Positions 1 through 8,451 are shown, counted from the stretch's first letter. The stretch is DNA of 64,000 nt from Lysobacter sp. FW306-1B-D06B (GCF_038446665.1 NZ_CP151802.1:2108001-2172000); one strand, 5' to 3'. A program made the numbers and translations. Notes: generated from the sequence alone by a model not told the origin.

Positions 1-611
1 CGCTGGTCCGGCAGGGCGTCCGCTCCCTGCTGGCGCTGGCGGAGGGCATCGAAGTGATAGGGGAGGCCGGCGACGGCCGCCAGGCGGTGGAACTGATTCC
101 GCAGCTCAAGCCCGACGTGGTCCTGATGGACATGCGCATGCCGGCGATGTCGGGCCTGGAGGCGCTGCAGTACATGGCGCGCAACAACACGCTGCCACCG
201 ACGATCATCCTCACCACGTTCGATGACGACCAGCTCGTGCTGGCCGGCCTGAAGGCAGGTGCCAAGGGCTACCTGCTCAAGGACGTCTCGCTGGAGCAGC
301 TGGTGAGCGCGATCCAGGCCGTGGCCGACGGCGGTTCGCTGGTGCAGCCGGCCGTGACCCAGCGCCTGCTTTCGGGCCTGGAGCACATGCGCAACGATTT
401 CGTCAGCCTAGACCGTCCGGACCCGCTGACCGAACGCGAAACCGAGATCCTGCGCCTGATGGCCGGTGGCTTCTCCAACAAGGAGATCGCCAATTCGCTC
501 GGCGTCGCCGAAGGCACCATCAAGAACCACGTCTCGAACATTCTCTCCAAGCTTGGCGTGCGCGATCGCACGCGCGCGGTGCTGAAGGCCTTCGAGCTGC
601 AGCTGGTCTGA
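1..611 (+). CDS. NarL/FixJ-family (LuxR-type) response regulator, 5'-truncated
   Basis: DNA-binding response regulator of a two-component system. The window begins inside the gene: codons in frame from base 3 read receiver sequence (LVRQGVRSLL) upstream of the first internal GTG at 54, so the true start is off the left edge. Visible parts are most of a receiver domain with the phospho-acceptor Asp in VLMDMRMP and the conserved Lys in YLLKDVS, then a LuxR-type helix-turn-helix (LTERETEILRLMAGG, NKEIANSLGVAEGTIKNHVS). This architecture is diagnostic of the NarL/FixJ subfamily. The cognate histidine kinase is not in the window and probably lies to the left. Targets cannot be inferred. The gene is followed by a REP-like palindrome rather than a clear terminator. 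Confidence 0.93.
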   Translation, partial: LVRQGVRSLLALAEGIEVIGEAGDGRQAVELIPQLKPDVVLMDMRMPAMSGLEALQYMARNNTLPPTIILTTFDDDQLVLAGLKAGAKGYLLKDVSLEQLVSAIQAVADGGSLVQPAVTQRLLSGLEHMRNDFVSLDRPDPLTERETEILRLMAGGFSNKEIANSLGVAEGTIKNHVSNILSKLGVRDRTRAVLKAFELQLV

Positions 612-627
612 AATCGCAGGTGAACGC

Positions 628-666
628 CCCCCTCTCCCGCCTGCGGGAGAGGGCCGGGACGAGGGT
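628..666. repeat. REP-like palindrome, family 2
   Basis: A C/T-rich arm, a short centre and a G/A-rich arm form a near-perfect palindrome (ccctctcccgc / gcgggagaggg), followed by an accgggacgaggg-type tail. Related copies occur near 13.1 kb and twice near 53.5 kb. It lies just downstream of the response regulator and could stabilise or end its transcript; no T-tract follows. Confidence 0.7.
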
Positions 667-872
667 GGCCGGAGCGCCCATCTCCCGGGCCGCCACCCCG
701 GCAAGCCGGCCATCGGCCGCAACCGCACGTTGCCAATCCTGCCGGCCCGCGCCAAGGCGCCCCGGGGCTCACTTTTGTTGCCCCGGACGGCTGCCCCGGC
801 CGCAGCTTCCTTGATACGATTGCCGGTCTGTGTCCCGGCTAGACCGGGTCCGGTGCCCTCGGAGAAACCTGA

Positions 873-1949
873 ATGACCCGTCTGATCGAGATTTTGATTT
901 CCTTGGCAATCGTTGCCGCGCTGTTCCTCATCGTGGGTGTTGCGCTGCCGTCGAGCCGCCATCTGCAGCACTCGGTTGAAACCAACCGCAAGCTCACCAT
1001 CGTTTACGACACCATCAACAGCCTGCGCCGCTTCAAGGACTGGAACCCGCTCGTCCTGCGCGATCCGAACATCCAGCTGAAGCTGTCGGGTCCGGATTCG
1101 GGCGTCGGCGCCCGTCTTGACTACGACTCCAAGGAAAAGGGTCTGCGTCAGGGCAGCTGGGAGATCACCGCTTCCGACCCGGGCAAGCGCGTCGCCTATG
1201 CGCTGACCGACATCGAGCCGGGCCGCAACAAGCGCACCGAGTTCACCCTGAAGCCGACCGGCCGCGGTGGTCGTAACGTCGAGATCACCCAGACCTACGA
1301 CGTCGACTACGGCTGGAACCTGATCGGCCGTTACGCCGGCCTGTACGTCAGCAGCAACGTCGGCGAAGACATGAAGATGGGCCTGTCGCGCCTGACCAAC
1401 ATGCTCGCTGCCGTGCCGAACTACGACTACGCCGAGCTGAGCAAGGACGATCCGGCCAAGGCGCCGAAGATCGTGGAGCGTCCGGCCGAGAACCTGCTGG
1501 TCGTCACCGCTGCCGTGGAGCGCACCAACGACAAGGTCATGGGCCAGATCAACTCCAACATGGAGTGGATCAAGAAGGTCATGGCCGCCAACGGCCTGGA
1601 GCCGGCCGGTCCGGTCCGCATCGTGACCAACGAGTTCGGTTCGGAAATGTATTCCTTCGACGTCGCCCAGCCGGTCAAGAAGATCGGTGCCGCCGACGGC
1701 GCCCAGAAGCTGGACATCAAGCTCGAAGGCCCGGTCACCGCCGTGTTCAACGAGCCGGCCCGCGTTGCGGTCGTGCCGGGCTTCAAGGGCCACATGGCCA
1801 ACCTGTCGAAGGTGCGCGATGCACTGCGTGGCTGGGCGATGACCCACGGCTACGAGACGGTCGAACGTCCGTACGAGGCCTGGACCGGCGGCATCACGGC
1901 GGGCTTCACCGAGGAAGGCACCTACGACGTGTTCTGGGCCGTCAAGTAA
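873..1949 (+). CDS. Membrane-anchored SRPBCC-family protein with C-terminal GyrI-like effector-binding domain
   Basis: 358 aa. A hydrophobic N-terminal segment (about residues 5-27) looks like a signal anchor. It is followed by an SRPBCC/polyketide-cyclase-like domain (about 35-185, around FKDWNPLVLRDP and GARLDYDSKEKG). The C-terminal half (about 200-358) resembles GyrI-like/AraC effector-binding domains. The ATG is chosen because GGAG lies 8 nt upstream and the hydrophobic segment begins directly after it. The family is known for binding hydrophobic ligands; no catalytic residues can be named. The gene stands alone and ends at a strong terminator at 1981. Function is unknown beyond probable ligand binding at the membrane or in the periplasm. 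Domain calls are by eye; the N-terminal half is the surer one. Confidence 0.75.
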   Translation: MTRLIEILISLAIVAALFLIVGVALPSSRHLQHSVETNRKLTIVYDTINSLRRFKDWNPLVLRDPNIQLKLSGPDSGVGARLDYDSKEKGLRQGSWEITASDPGKRVAYALTDIEPGRNKRTEFTLKPTGRGGRNVEITQTYDVDYGWNLIGRYAGLYVSSNVGEDMKMGLSRLTNMLAAVPNYDYAELSKDDPAKAPKIVERPAENLLVVTAAVERTNDKVMGQINSNMEWIKKVMAANGLEPAGPVRIVTNEFGSEMYSFDVAQPVKKIGAADGAQKLDIKLEGPVTAVFNEPARVAVVPGFKGHMANLSKVRDALRGWAMTHGYETVERPYEAWTGGITAGFTEEGTYDVFWAVK

Positions 1950-1980
1950 GACGCCCGGCAAACGCCGAAGCTTCACCGAA

Positions 1981-2013
1981 CGCGCCGCGGATTCCGCGGC
2001 GCGTTTGTTTTTG
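1981..2013 (+). terminator. Rho-independent terminator after the SRPBCC-GyrI gene
   Basis: A perfect 10-bp GC stem (1981-1990 with 1994-2003) with a 3-nt loop is followed directly by a T-rich tract (tttgtttttg). It is placed 32 nt after the stop codon of the preceding gene. Confidence 0.9.
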
Positions 2014-2116
2014 TCCGGCCAAACCGGTTGCGCGCGATGGCGTGTTGCGCCGCCGGGCTTTCACGCGCGTGCGGCGAGGCGCTATGGTGGCGCCACTCGC
2101 GTTCCGGACGAATCGC

Positions 2117-2494
2117 ATGGGCCTTTACCCGAGCACGCATCACCTGCCTGTATCCGCGCGCATCCTCGTCGCATGCGGTGCGCTGCTTGCGGCCGGAGCC
2201 GTCGCGCTGTCGGCCTATGCCGCGCACGCCGTGCAGGGCGTGGACCAGCAACGCCTGCACAGCGCGGCATTGTTCGCCTTCGGCCACGGCATCGCCCTGG
2301 CGGCACTGGTGCCGCGACGGCCGCGCGGTTTCCGCACGATCGCCTTGTTCCTGCTCCTGCTGGGCACGCTGGTGTTTTCCGGCAGCCTGGCCGGTGCGGT
2401 GTTCGCGGGGCTGCCGACGCGGTTCGCGCCGATCGGCGGCAGCCTGATGATCCTCGCGTGGGTGCTCTACGCGATCGATGCGCTGAGGCGCTGA
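2117..2494 (+). CDS. DUF423 family small membrane protein
   Basis: 125 aa, very hydrophobic, with about four transmembrane helices. The N-terminal stretch RILVACGALLAAGAVALSAYAAH and the C-terminal PIGGSLMILAW are the usual DUF423 (YgdD/YwdK-like) signatures. The biochemical role of the family is not established. An in-frame ATG at 2084 would add 11 residues. I prefer 2117 because the family typically begins a few residues before the first helix, but neither start has a strong ribosome-binding site. The stop is separated by one base from the next gene, so the two are probably cotranscribed. Confidence 0.85.
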   Translation: MGLYPSTHHLPVSARILVACGALLAAGAVALSAYAAHAVQGVDQQRLHSAALFAFGHGIALAALVPRRPRGFRTIALFLLLLGTLVFSGSLAGAVFAGLPTRFAPIGGSLMILAWVLYAIDALRR

Positions 2495-2495
2495 C

Positions 2496-3170
2496 ATGCC
2501 CCGGCACGCGCGCGGATTCGACACCGAAGCGGCGCATGCGCATCTGCTCAAGCGCGACCGCCGGCTCGCCAAGTGGATGAAGAAGATCGGCCCGATCGAA
2601 GCCGATCCGCGCTGGCGCAAGCCGTTCGATCCGGTCGATGCGCTGGCGCGCGCGATCCTCTACCAGCAGCTCAGCGGCAAGGCGGCGGCGACGATCGTCG
2701 GCCGCGTCGAGGTCGCCATCGGTGCCACGCGCTTCCATGCCGACACGCTCGCGCGCATCGACGATGCGGGGCTGCGCGCATGCGGGGTGTCCCGCAACAA
2801 GACGCTTGCGCTGCGCGATCTCGCCGCGCGCGAGGCCGGCGGTGAGATTCCCGACCTGCGGCGCATGAGCGTCATGGACAACGACGCCATCGTGCAGGCG
2901 CTGGTGCCGGTGCGCGGCATCGGCCGCTGGACGGTGGAGATGATGTTGATGTTTCGCCTGGGCCGCCCCGACGTGCTGCCCACCGACGACCTGGGCATCC
3001 GCAAGGGCGCGCAGCGCGTGGACGGCCTGGAATCCATGCCGACGCCGAAGGCGCTGGCCGAACTGGGTGAACGCTGGGGCCCGTACCGGACCTACGCCAG
3101 CCTTTACCTGTGGCGCATCGCCGACCTGGCGGTGGCGGCGAAGGAAGCCACCAAGCGTTCGCAGGACTGA
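2496..3170 (+). CDS. DNA-3-methyladenine glycosylase II family (HhH-GPD) protein
   Basis: 224 aa, base-excision-repair glycosylase that removes alkylated purines. The helix-hairpin-helix (LVPVRGIGRWTVEMM, residues 136-150) is followed by the GPD-type Asp loop LPTDDLGI (162-169) carrying the catalytic Asp. The length suits the compact bacterial AlkA-like proteins that lack the N-terminal TBP-like domain of E. coli AlkA. It starts one base after the DUF423 stop and so is probably translated from the same mRNA. Together with the alkyltransferase-like protein at 58.2 kb it suggests alkylation-damage handling. It could also be annotated simply as a DNA-3-methyladenine glycosylase 2 family protein. 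Confidence 0.92.
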   Translation: MPRHARGFDTEAAHAHLLKRDRRLAKWMKKIGPIEADPRWRKPFDPVDALARAILYQQLSGKAAATIVGRVEVAIGATRFHADTLARIDDAGLRACGVSRNKTLALRDLAAREAGGEIPDLRRMSVMDNDAIVQALVPVRGIGRWTVEMMLMFRLGRPDVLPTDDLGIRKGAQRVDGLESMPTPKALAELGERWGPYRTYASLYLWRIADLAVAAKEATKRSQD

Positions 3171-3295
3171 GTCCGCGCGGCCGATCCGTGTGCACCGAGA
3201 CCGCGACGCCGGCGTGACGCCCCGCGTGCCTAGACTCGCGCTGCCGTAGGCCGTATCGACCCTGCCCGATCCAACCCTGCCCGAGGAGGTTCGTC

Positions 3296-3691
3296 ATGCG
3301 ATCGCTCCATCCCCTTGGCCTGACCCGCGTTTCCCTCGCCGCCGTGCTGCTGGCCCTGTTGCCCGCGCTGGCACTGGCGAGCCCGTCCAACAAGTGGCGC
3401 ATCCAGGTCAGCAGTGACGCCGACAGCGACGGCGTCGTGGTCTTCCGCATTGCGCCCGCCGATTCCGCGCCCGTGGACGTCACCGTGCAGGTGCCCAAGG
3501 ACGCCAACGAAAACCACATCGCGCGGATCATCCGCGACACCCTTCGCGCCAAACTCGGCGACCGTTACAAGGTCGAGGTCGACGACGGCGAGGACGTGCT
3601 GCTGAAGAAACACCTCGGCAACGCGAGCTTCGACCTGACCATCACCCAGAAGACCGTCGCCGGGACGCGCATCACGCTGGACAAGGAGTGA
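3296..3691 (+). CDS. Secreted hypothetical protein
   Basis: 131 aa. A clear Sec signal peptide (Arg-rich start, hydrophobic core, ALALA before SPSNKW at about residue 29) precedes a soluble domain of roughly 100 residues. The start is supported by a strong GAGGAGG ribosome-binding site 7-8 nt upstream. The mature part (VPKDANENHIARIIRDTLRA, KVEVDDGEDVLLKKH) is charged and contains no Cys or recognisable catalytic motif. I do not recognise a family; a periplasmic role is inferred from the signal peptide only. Confidence 0.75.
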   Translation: MRSLHPLGLTRVSLAAVLLALLPALALASPSNKWRIQVSSDADSDGVVVFRIAPADSAPVDVTVQVPKDANENHIARIIRDTLRAKLGDRYKVEVDDGEDVLLKKHLGNASFDLTITQKTVAGTRITLDKE

Positions 3692-3710
3692 TGCCCGGAG
3701 GTCGCGGGCA
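3692..3710. terminator. Weak hairpin between convergent genes
   Basis: A 6-bp stem (tgcccg/cgggca) with a 7-nt loop sits right after the stop of the secreted protein and before the 3' end of the opposing M15 gene. There is no T-tract, so terminator function is only suggested by position. Confidence 0.35.
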
Positions 3711-3725
3711 GAAAGCGGCGCCGCG

Positions 3726-4535
3726 TCACGCGATGCGGTAGGCCCAGTGCCACGGCTCGTAGACGATGCCGTGCGGATTGTCGCGGGGGTAGGTCATCGC
3801 GAAGCCGTAGGCGTCGGCGTTGTCGCGCAGCCAGGCGAAGGCGCGGGTGCCTTCGAAAGATTCCTCGGCCGGCGGTTCGTCCGGCGTGCCGATGTCCAGC
3901 GCGAGGCCGGAATGGTGTTCGCTGTAGCCCGGCGCGGCGTTGACCGTGAGGATCTCCTCCACGCTCAACCCGCGGGCCAGCTTGCGTTCGAAAATGCCCA
4001 GCTGGTAGTCGTGGCTGCGGTAGCCGGAGATCGCTTCCAGCACGACGTCATCGCGCAGCGCGGCGTCGTGCATCAGCGCCCAGGCGCGCGCGGCTTCCAC
4101 GCGCAGCCACAGCGGGCGGCGGTAGCGATCGAAACCGGCGAAGGCCAGCCAGTCCGGTTCGGCCACCAGCGCAAGGCCCGTGCGCTCGGCGTAGGCGTCG
4201 TCCAGGCCCAGCGCCTCCAGGCGGTCCTCGAGCCGGTCCAGCGGCAGTTCGTGCACGTGTTCCAGACCGGCACGCAGGTGGCCGGGGGCGGCTTCGACCA
4301 GGTCCAGCGCCGCGTCCAGCCCGGGTTCGCGGCGCAGGTGCGGCACCAGCGCGAGCAGTCCTTCGGGGAGGTCGGCGGCCAGGTACTGGCCGTCGCGCTT
4401 GCGCCGCAGCACGTGGCGAGCCCGCGACAGGGCCCGCGCATCGAAATTGCTGCGCGCGCGCAGCAGACCGCCGGGCCAGACCTCGATCCGGGGTGTGTTG
4501 ATCAGGACGGTCTTGTTGGGGATCGGGCCGCGCAT
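3726..4535 (-). CDS. M15-family D-alanyl-D-alanine carboxypeptidase (VanY-like)
   Basis: 269 aa. Zinc peptidase of the M15B/LAS group that trims the terminal D-Ala of peptidoglycan stem peptides. Motifs are SGYRS (170-174), SEHHSGLALDIG (205-216, zinc ligands His and Asp214) and EPWHWAY (260-266, catalytic Glu region and zinc His263). The N-terminal 150 residues form an additional domain not seen in minimal VanY proteins. No signal peptide is evident, which is unusual for a peptidoglycan enzyme; the start may be further downstream or export may be non-classical. It is transcribed alone. Confidence 0.88.
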   Translation of the reverse strand: MRGPIPNKTVLINTPRIEVWPGGLLRARSNFDARALSRARHVLRRKRDGQYLAADLPEGLLALVPHLRREPGLDAALDLVEAAPGHLRAGLEHVHELPLDRLEDRLEALGLDDAYAERTGLALVAEPDWLAFAGFDRYRRPLWLRVEAARAWALMHDAALRDDVVLEAISGYRSHDYQLGIFERKLARGLSVEEILTVNAAPGYSEHHSGLALDIGTPDEPPAEESFEGTRAFAWLRDNADAYGFAMTYPRDNPHGIVYEPWHWAYRIA

Positions 4536-4578
4536 CGGGAGAGGGTAGCGGGGCGCGGCCGGCGATGCACCCGCCGCG

Positions 4579-4755
4579 TCAGGCCGGGCGCTTGAGCACC
4601 GCGCGCAGATGGTCGAACGGCGTCACCGGAATCACGCTGACCAGCTCCCAGCCTTCCTCGCCGAGGCGGTTGAGCTCTTCCTGCAGCCGTTCGCTGACGG
4701 CCGGGCCGAGCATGCGCGGCACGATTTCGATCACCTGGTACGTCCACTGATTCAC
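4579..4755 (-). CDS. Small DUF4177-like protein
   Basis: 58 aa with a GTG start. The sequence has the compact pattern of DUF4177 proteins: WTYQVIEI at the N-terminus and LNRLGEEGWELVSV (28-41) in the second half. The GTG overlaps the stop of the upstream Arc-like gene (GTGA), and AGGA lies about 6 nt upstream, so translational coupling is likely. It is the last gene of the SPFH operon. The family's function is unknown. Confidence 0.8.
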   Translation of the reverse strand: MNQWTYQVIEIVPRMLGPAVSERLQEELNRLGEEGWELVSVIPVTPFDHLRAVLKRPA

Positions 4756-4946
4756 GTCGATTCCTCGTCGGATGCGGGATGGGGATTCGCGGGCGGGCCG
4801 GGCAGGCGGCCCGCGCGTCGCAAAGCGTCGCGCAAAACGTACTCGATCTGCGCGTTGAGGCTGCGCAGTTCATCGTCCGCCCAGCGTTGTGCGGCCGTCA
4901 GTACGTCGGCGTTGATGCGCAGCGGGTAGGCCTTCTTCTCGGTCAC
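4752..4946 (-). CDS. Arc-type ribbon-helix-helix DNA-binding protein
   Basis: 64 aa. The N-terminal strand YPLRINADV followed by two helices (LTAAQRWADDELRSLNAQ, EYVLRDALRRA) fits the Arc/MetJ ribbon-helix-helix fold, in which residues of the strand (here around KAYPLRI) contact DNA as a dimer. GTG start one base after the stop of the small membrane protein. A Pro-rich tail follows residue 48. It is the only candidate regulator in the operon, and an inverted repeat suitable as an operator lies directly before the first gene. Autoregulation is inferred, not shown. Confidence 0.83.
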   Translation of the reverse strand: MTEKKAYPLRINADVLTAAQRWADDELRSLNAQIEYVLRDALRRAGRLPGPPANPHPASDEEST

Positions 4947-4947
4947 G

Positions 4948-5241
4948 TCAGCGCGGTCCGGGCCGCTTGCGGCCGAGCTTGAACAGCAGCAACAGGCCCA
5001 GGCCGTTGACCGCCACGACCATCGCCACGATCACCACCAGCCGCCGCGTCTCGTCCCCACCGGCCCACAGCAGGCCGAGCGCGCCGGCCACGATCGCCAC
5101 GCCCACCAGCCGCATCAGCCGCGCCAGCGGCGGCACGGGCGCGCCGCGCGGGCGGCCGCGACCCATCATCTTCGCCGCGACGAACGCCGGCAGACTGCTC
5201 AACGCCAGGATCAGCGGCAGTACGTAGTCGCCCATCGCCAT
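4948..5241 (-). CDS. Small three-helix membrane protein of the SPFH operon
   Basis: 97 aa with three predicted transmembrane helices: YVLPLILALSSLPAFVAA, a middle helix around VGVAIVAGALGLLWAGG, and VVIVAMVVAVNGLGLLLLF. Basic loops lie between them (GRGRPRGAP, KLGRKRPGPR). It starts one base after the SPFH gene's stop; a second in-frame ATG six bases on (95 aa) is equally possible. Its place beside an SPFH protein recalls NfeD partners, but I do not see the NfeD soluble beta-barrel domain. No family recognised. Confidence 0.75.
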   Translation of the reverse strand: MAMGDYVLPLILALSSLPAFVAAKMMGRGRPRGAPVPPLARLMRLVGVAIVAGALGLLWAGGDETRRLVVIVAMVVAVNGLGLLLLFKLGRKRPGPR

Positions 5242-5242
5242 C

Positions 5243-6106
5243 TCAGTAGAGCGTGCCGGCGTTGACGATCGGCTGCGTGGAACGCTCGCCGCACAACACC
5301 ACCAGCAGGTTGCTGACCATCTGCGCCTTGCGCTCCTCGTCCAGGTGCACCACGCCGTTCTTCTGCAGTTCGGCCAGCGCCATTTCGACCATGCCCACCG
5401 CACCGGCGACGATGCGCGTGCGTGCGGCGATGATCGCATTGGCCTGCTGGCGCTGCAGCATCGCCTGGGCGATTTCCGGCGCGTAGGCCAGGTGGCTGAT
5501 GCGCGCATCGACCACGCGCACGCCCGCGTCGGCCAGGCGTTCGGCCAGTTCGTCCTGCAGGTGCTGACTGATTTCCGCGGCGTGGCTGCGCAACGCGAGC
5601 TGGCCTTCCTCGTGCTGGTCGTAGGGGTAACTCGTCGCCATCGCGCGCAGTGCGGATTCGGACTGGATGTGCACGAAGCTCTCGTAATCGTCCACGTTGT
5701 AGACCGCCTCGGCGCTGTCCACGACCTGCCAGACGATGACGGCGGCGATCTCGATCGGGCTGCCGTCCAGCTCATTGACCTTGAGCTTGCCGCTCTCGAA
5801 GTTGCGCACGCGCTGGCTGACCTTCCGGGTGCCGTAGAAGGGGTTGTTCCAGCGCAGGCCGTTCTCCTTCTCGGTGCCCACGTACTTGCCGAACAGACTC
5901 AGCACGACCGACTTGTTCGGCTCGACCATGTACAGGCCGAGCAGGCAGAAGGTGGCCACGACCAGCACCAGGATCGCGATGCCAACCCGCAGGGGCGTGC
6001 CGGAGTCGACGGCCTGCATCAGCTGCCACAGGGCGATGACGTCGATTGCGATCAGGACCAGCAGGACCGGGATGCCCGGCAGGGAGCGGATCGGGTTCTC
6101 TTTCAT
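5243..6106 (-). CDS. SPFH/Band 7 (stomatin-prohibitin-like) membrane protein
   Basis: 287 aa. Two N-terminal hydrophobic segments (about 11-32 and 41-60) are followed by a Band 7/SPFH domain (about 60-230: [67 protein letters not shown]). A coiled-coil-like C-terminal region follows. SPFH proteins assemble into large membrane rings that organise microdomains or modulate proteases. The start at 6106 has GGAGG 8 nt upstream; the upstream ATG at 6121 lacks a comparable site. First gene of a tightly packed operon with a three-helix protein, an Arc repressor and a DUF4177 protein. A palindromic operator candidate lies 30-50 nt upstream. Confidence 0.92.
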   Translation of the reverse strand: MKENPIRSLPGIPVLLVLIAIDVIALWQLMQAVDSGTPLRVGIAILVLVVATFCLLGLYMVEPNKSVVLSLFGKYVGTEKENGLRWNNPFYGTRKVSQRVRNFESGKLKVNELDGSPIEIAAVIVWQVVDSAEAVYNVDDYESFVHIQSESALRAMATSYPYDQHEEGQLALRSHAAEISQHLQDELAERLADAGVRVVDARISHLAYAPEIAQAMLQRQQANAIIAARTRIVAGAVGMVEMALAELQKNGVVHLDEERKAQMVSNLLVVLCGERSTQPIVNAGTLY

Positions 6107-6135
6107 CGCCTTCGCCTCCATTCTTCGTTGGAGGT

Positions 6136-6156
6136 TTGATATCAGAAAGATATCAA
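6136..6156 (-). promoter_or_regulatory. Perfect inverted repeat, candidate operator of the SPFH operon
   Basis: ttgatatc and gatatcaa (8 nt each, perfect) are separated by 5 nt, just upstream of the SPFH start. The A/T-rich palindrome stands out in this GC-rich DNA. It suits a dimeric repressor, and the operon itself encodes an Arc-type repressor. Confidence 0.65.
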
Positions 6157-6195
6157 CTGACGCAATCGCGCCGGGCAGGCCGCCGACGGACGGCG

Positions 6196-7143
6196 TCAGG
6201 GCGTGATCCGGTACAGCGGGGCCGGCACGAACTCGCCGGTGGCGAAGAGCGAGCGGCCGTCGGCACTCCAGCCCAGCGCCTCGGCCTGCGGCAGCCAGGG
6301 CAGGGGCTCGAAGCGGGGCACGCGGGCGACGGCCTCGCCCCAGGTTTCGTCGCCGCGACGCGGATAGAACAAAAGCCAGCGGTAGGTCATCACCGCCAGC
6401 GTGCGGCCGTCGGGTGAGAGGTCGGCCGCGGTGACCTGGCTGTCCAGACGTGCGCGCTGCGGGCTGCGGCGCAGCATCTCCGCCGACGGCTGCGGCACGC
6501 CGGCCAGCATTCCCATGCGTTGGGCGGTCTGCAGCGCGGTACCCGCAGGACGCAACGGCAGCCCGAACAGCTCCGGTGGCTGGCGCTTTTTCGAGATCAG
6601 CAGGACTTCCTCGCGCGCGGCGTCCACTGCGACGGCCTCGCAGTCGCGCGCGCCGTCCGGCCAGCGGAATGCGATCGACCAGGCCGGGCGCAGCCGCGCG
6701 TTCTCGATCTTCTCCGGCTCCTCGATCACGTGCAGTTGCAGGCTGCGGCGCAGCCCGCCGTTGTCGCCGGTGTCGGCCAGGAGCAGGTAGGACTTGCCGT
6801 CGAGTTCGAAGGCGGCGATGTCTTCCCAATCGGTCTTGGTCACGCCTTCCACGCGGAACGTCGCCAGCCGCGTGCCGTTGGTGCTCACCGCGAACAGGCG
6901 CTCGGGGTTGCCGCCGTCGTCGTGCATCCACAGCACGTCGCGATGGCGACGCGAGGCGGCCAGGCCGCTGATCTCGTCCATCTGCGGATCCAGCAGCACG
7001 CCCGCCAGGCGCGTGCCGTGCTCGCTCGCCTTCGGCGCATCGCTTTCGCGCGCGCAGCCGGACAGCACCATCGCGAACGCGAGGAGCATCAGGGCGGGCA
7101 GGTTGCGCGGGTGGGGGCCGGGCATCGTCGGCAAGGATCGCAT
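6196..7143 (-). CDS. Lipoprotein with beta-propeller-like fold, function unknown
   Basis: 315 aa. N-terminal lipoprotein signal with lipobox VLSGC (Cys30). A second in-frame ATG at 7125 would give a shorter and perhaps more typical signal peptide with the same Cys. Downstream repeats such as MDEISGLAASRRHRDVLW, DWEDIAAFELDGKSYLLLAD, CEAVAVDAAREEVLLISK and ADLSPDGRTLAVMTYR look like beta-propeller blades. I cannot name the enzyme family. Similar proteins are usually annotated as hypothetical; an esterase-like phytase or SdiA-regulated propeller is possible. Diverges from purT, so the 108-nt gap holds both promoters. Confidence 0.75.
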   Translation of the reverse strand: MRSLPTMPGPHPRNLPALMLLAFAMVLSGCARESDAPKASEHGTRLAGVLLDPQMDEISGLAASRRHRDVLWMHDDGGNPERLFAVSTNGTRLATFRVEGVTKTDWEDIAAFELDGKSYLLLADTGDNGGLRRSLQLHVIEEPEKIENARLRPAWSIAFRWPDGARDCEAVAVDAAREEVLLISKKRQPPELFGLPLRPAGTALQTAQRMGMLAGVPQPSAEMLRRSPQRARLDSQVTAADLSPDGRTLAVMTYRWLLFYPRRGDETWGEAVARVPRFEPLPWLPQAEALGWSADGRSLFATGEFVPAPLYRITP

Positions 7144-7251
7144 GCCGATGCGGCGCGTCCATAGTCCGCGCGTGCCCGTTCGCCCGCGCGACCACGCCGC
7201 CCGACGGCAACCGGTAAACTGGCGGGCCTCCCCAAGACATCCGGATCGCGC

Positions 7252-8451
7252 ATGGTCACGCTCGGCACGCCCTTGTCCCCGCATGCATTCCGCGTGCTCC
7301 TGCTCGGTTCGGGCGAACTCGGCAGGGAAGTGGCGATCGAGCTGCAGCGCTTCGGTGCCGAAGTCATCGCCGCCGACCGCTACGCCGATGCGCCGGCGAT
7401 GCAGGTGGCCCATCGCAGCCACGTGCTGGACATGCTCGACGGCGGAGCGGTGCGCGCGCTGATCGCGCTGGAACGTCCGCATCTGATCGTGCCGGAGATC
7501 GAAGCGATCCACACCCAGACGCTGGTCGAACTGGAGCGTGAGTTCGCCGCGCGCGGCAGCGACGTGCGCGTGATCCCGACCGCCCGCGCCGCGCGGCTGA
7601 CGATGGACCGCGAAGGCATCCGCCGACTCGCCGCGGAGACGCTGGGCCTGCCGACGTCGCCCTACCGTTTCGTCGACACGCTGGAGGACTATCGCGCCGC
7701 GGTCGCCGAAATCGGCCTGCCCTGCGTGGTGAAGCCCGTGATGTCGTCCTCCGGCAAGGGCCAGAGCCTGGTGCGCGTGCAGGCGGACATCGACAACGCG
7801 TGGGAGTACGCACAGACGGGCGGTCGCGCCGGTGCCGGCCGCGTCATCGTCGAGGGCTTCATCGACTTCGAATACGAAATCACCCTGCTGACCGTGCGTC
7901 ACGCCGGCGGCACCACGTTCTGCGCGCCGATCGGCCACCTGCAGCGCGACGGCGATTACCGCGAAAGCTGGCAGCCGCAGGCGATGTCGCCGCGCGCGCT
8001 GGAACGTGCGCAAGACATCGCGCGCGCGATCACCGACGACCTCGGCGGCTGGGGCGTGTTCGGCGTGGAATTGTTCGTGAAGGGTGACGAGGTGTGGTTC
8101 AGCGAAGTGTCGCCGCGCCCGCACGACACCGGGCTGGTCACGTTGATCTCGCAGGACCTGAGCGAGTTCGCGCTGCATGCGCGCGCGATCCTGGGCCTGC
8201 CGATTCCGGCGATCCGGCAGTTCGCCCCGGCGGCGTCGTGCGCGGTGCTGGCGCAGGGCCATGGCGTGCCGGTGTTCTCCGGCGTCGATGCCGCCTTGGC
8301 GCAGGCCGACACGCAGCTGCGCCTGTTCGGCAAGCCGCGCGTGGAAGGCCATCGCCGCGTGGCGGTGACGCTGGCGCTCGCGGACGATGTCGATGCTGCG
8401 CGCGAATCGGCGCGCAATGCCGCCGCTGCCCTTTCCATCGAACTGCGCTGA
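7252..8451 (+). CDS. purT: Formate-dependent phosphoribosylglycinamide formyltransferase (GAR transformylase 2)
   Basis: 399 aa, the family's usual length. ATP-grasp enzyme that makes formyl-GAR from GAR, formate and ATP in purine synthesis. The N-terminal dinucleotide-like fold shows [18 protein letters not shown] (17-34). The ATP-grasp core shows [16 protein letters not shown], the central [16 protein letters not shown] and the Mg-binding [27 protein letters not shown]. The start is the first ATG before the conserved N-terminus. A small orphan gene follows 7 nt downstream. Confidence 0.97.
   Translation: MVTLGTPLSPHAFRVLLLGSGELGREVAIELQRFGAEVIAADRYADAPAMQVAHRSHVLDMLDGGAVRALIALERPHLIVPEIEAIHTQTLVELEREFAARGSDVRVIPTARAARLTMDREGIRRLAAETLGLPTSPYRFVDTLEDYRAAVAEIGLPCVVKPVMSSSGKGQSLVRVQADIDNAWEYAQTGGRAGAGRVIVEGFIDFEYEITLLTVRHAGGTTFCAPIGHLQRDGDYRESWQPQAMSPRALERAQDIARAITDDLGGWGVFGVELFVKGDEVWFSEVSPRPHDTGLVTLISQDLSEFALHARAILGLPIPAIRQFAPAASCAVLAQGHGVPVFSGVDAALAQADTQLRLFGKPRVEGHRRVAVTLALADDVDAARESARNAAAALSIELR

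Noticed and set aside
408..1976. 522-codon open frame on the minus strand
   Set aside because: Antisense to the SRPBCC-GyrI gene. Its translation is rich in His, Arg, Gly and Ala without domains, as expected of a shadow frame in GC-rich DNA; the plus-strand gene has a ribosome-binding site and terminator.
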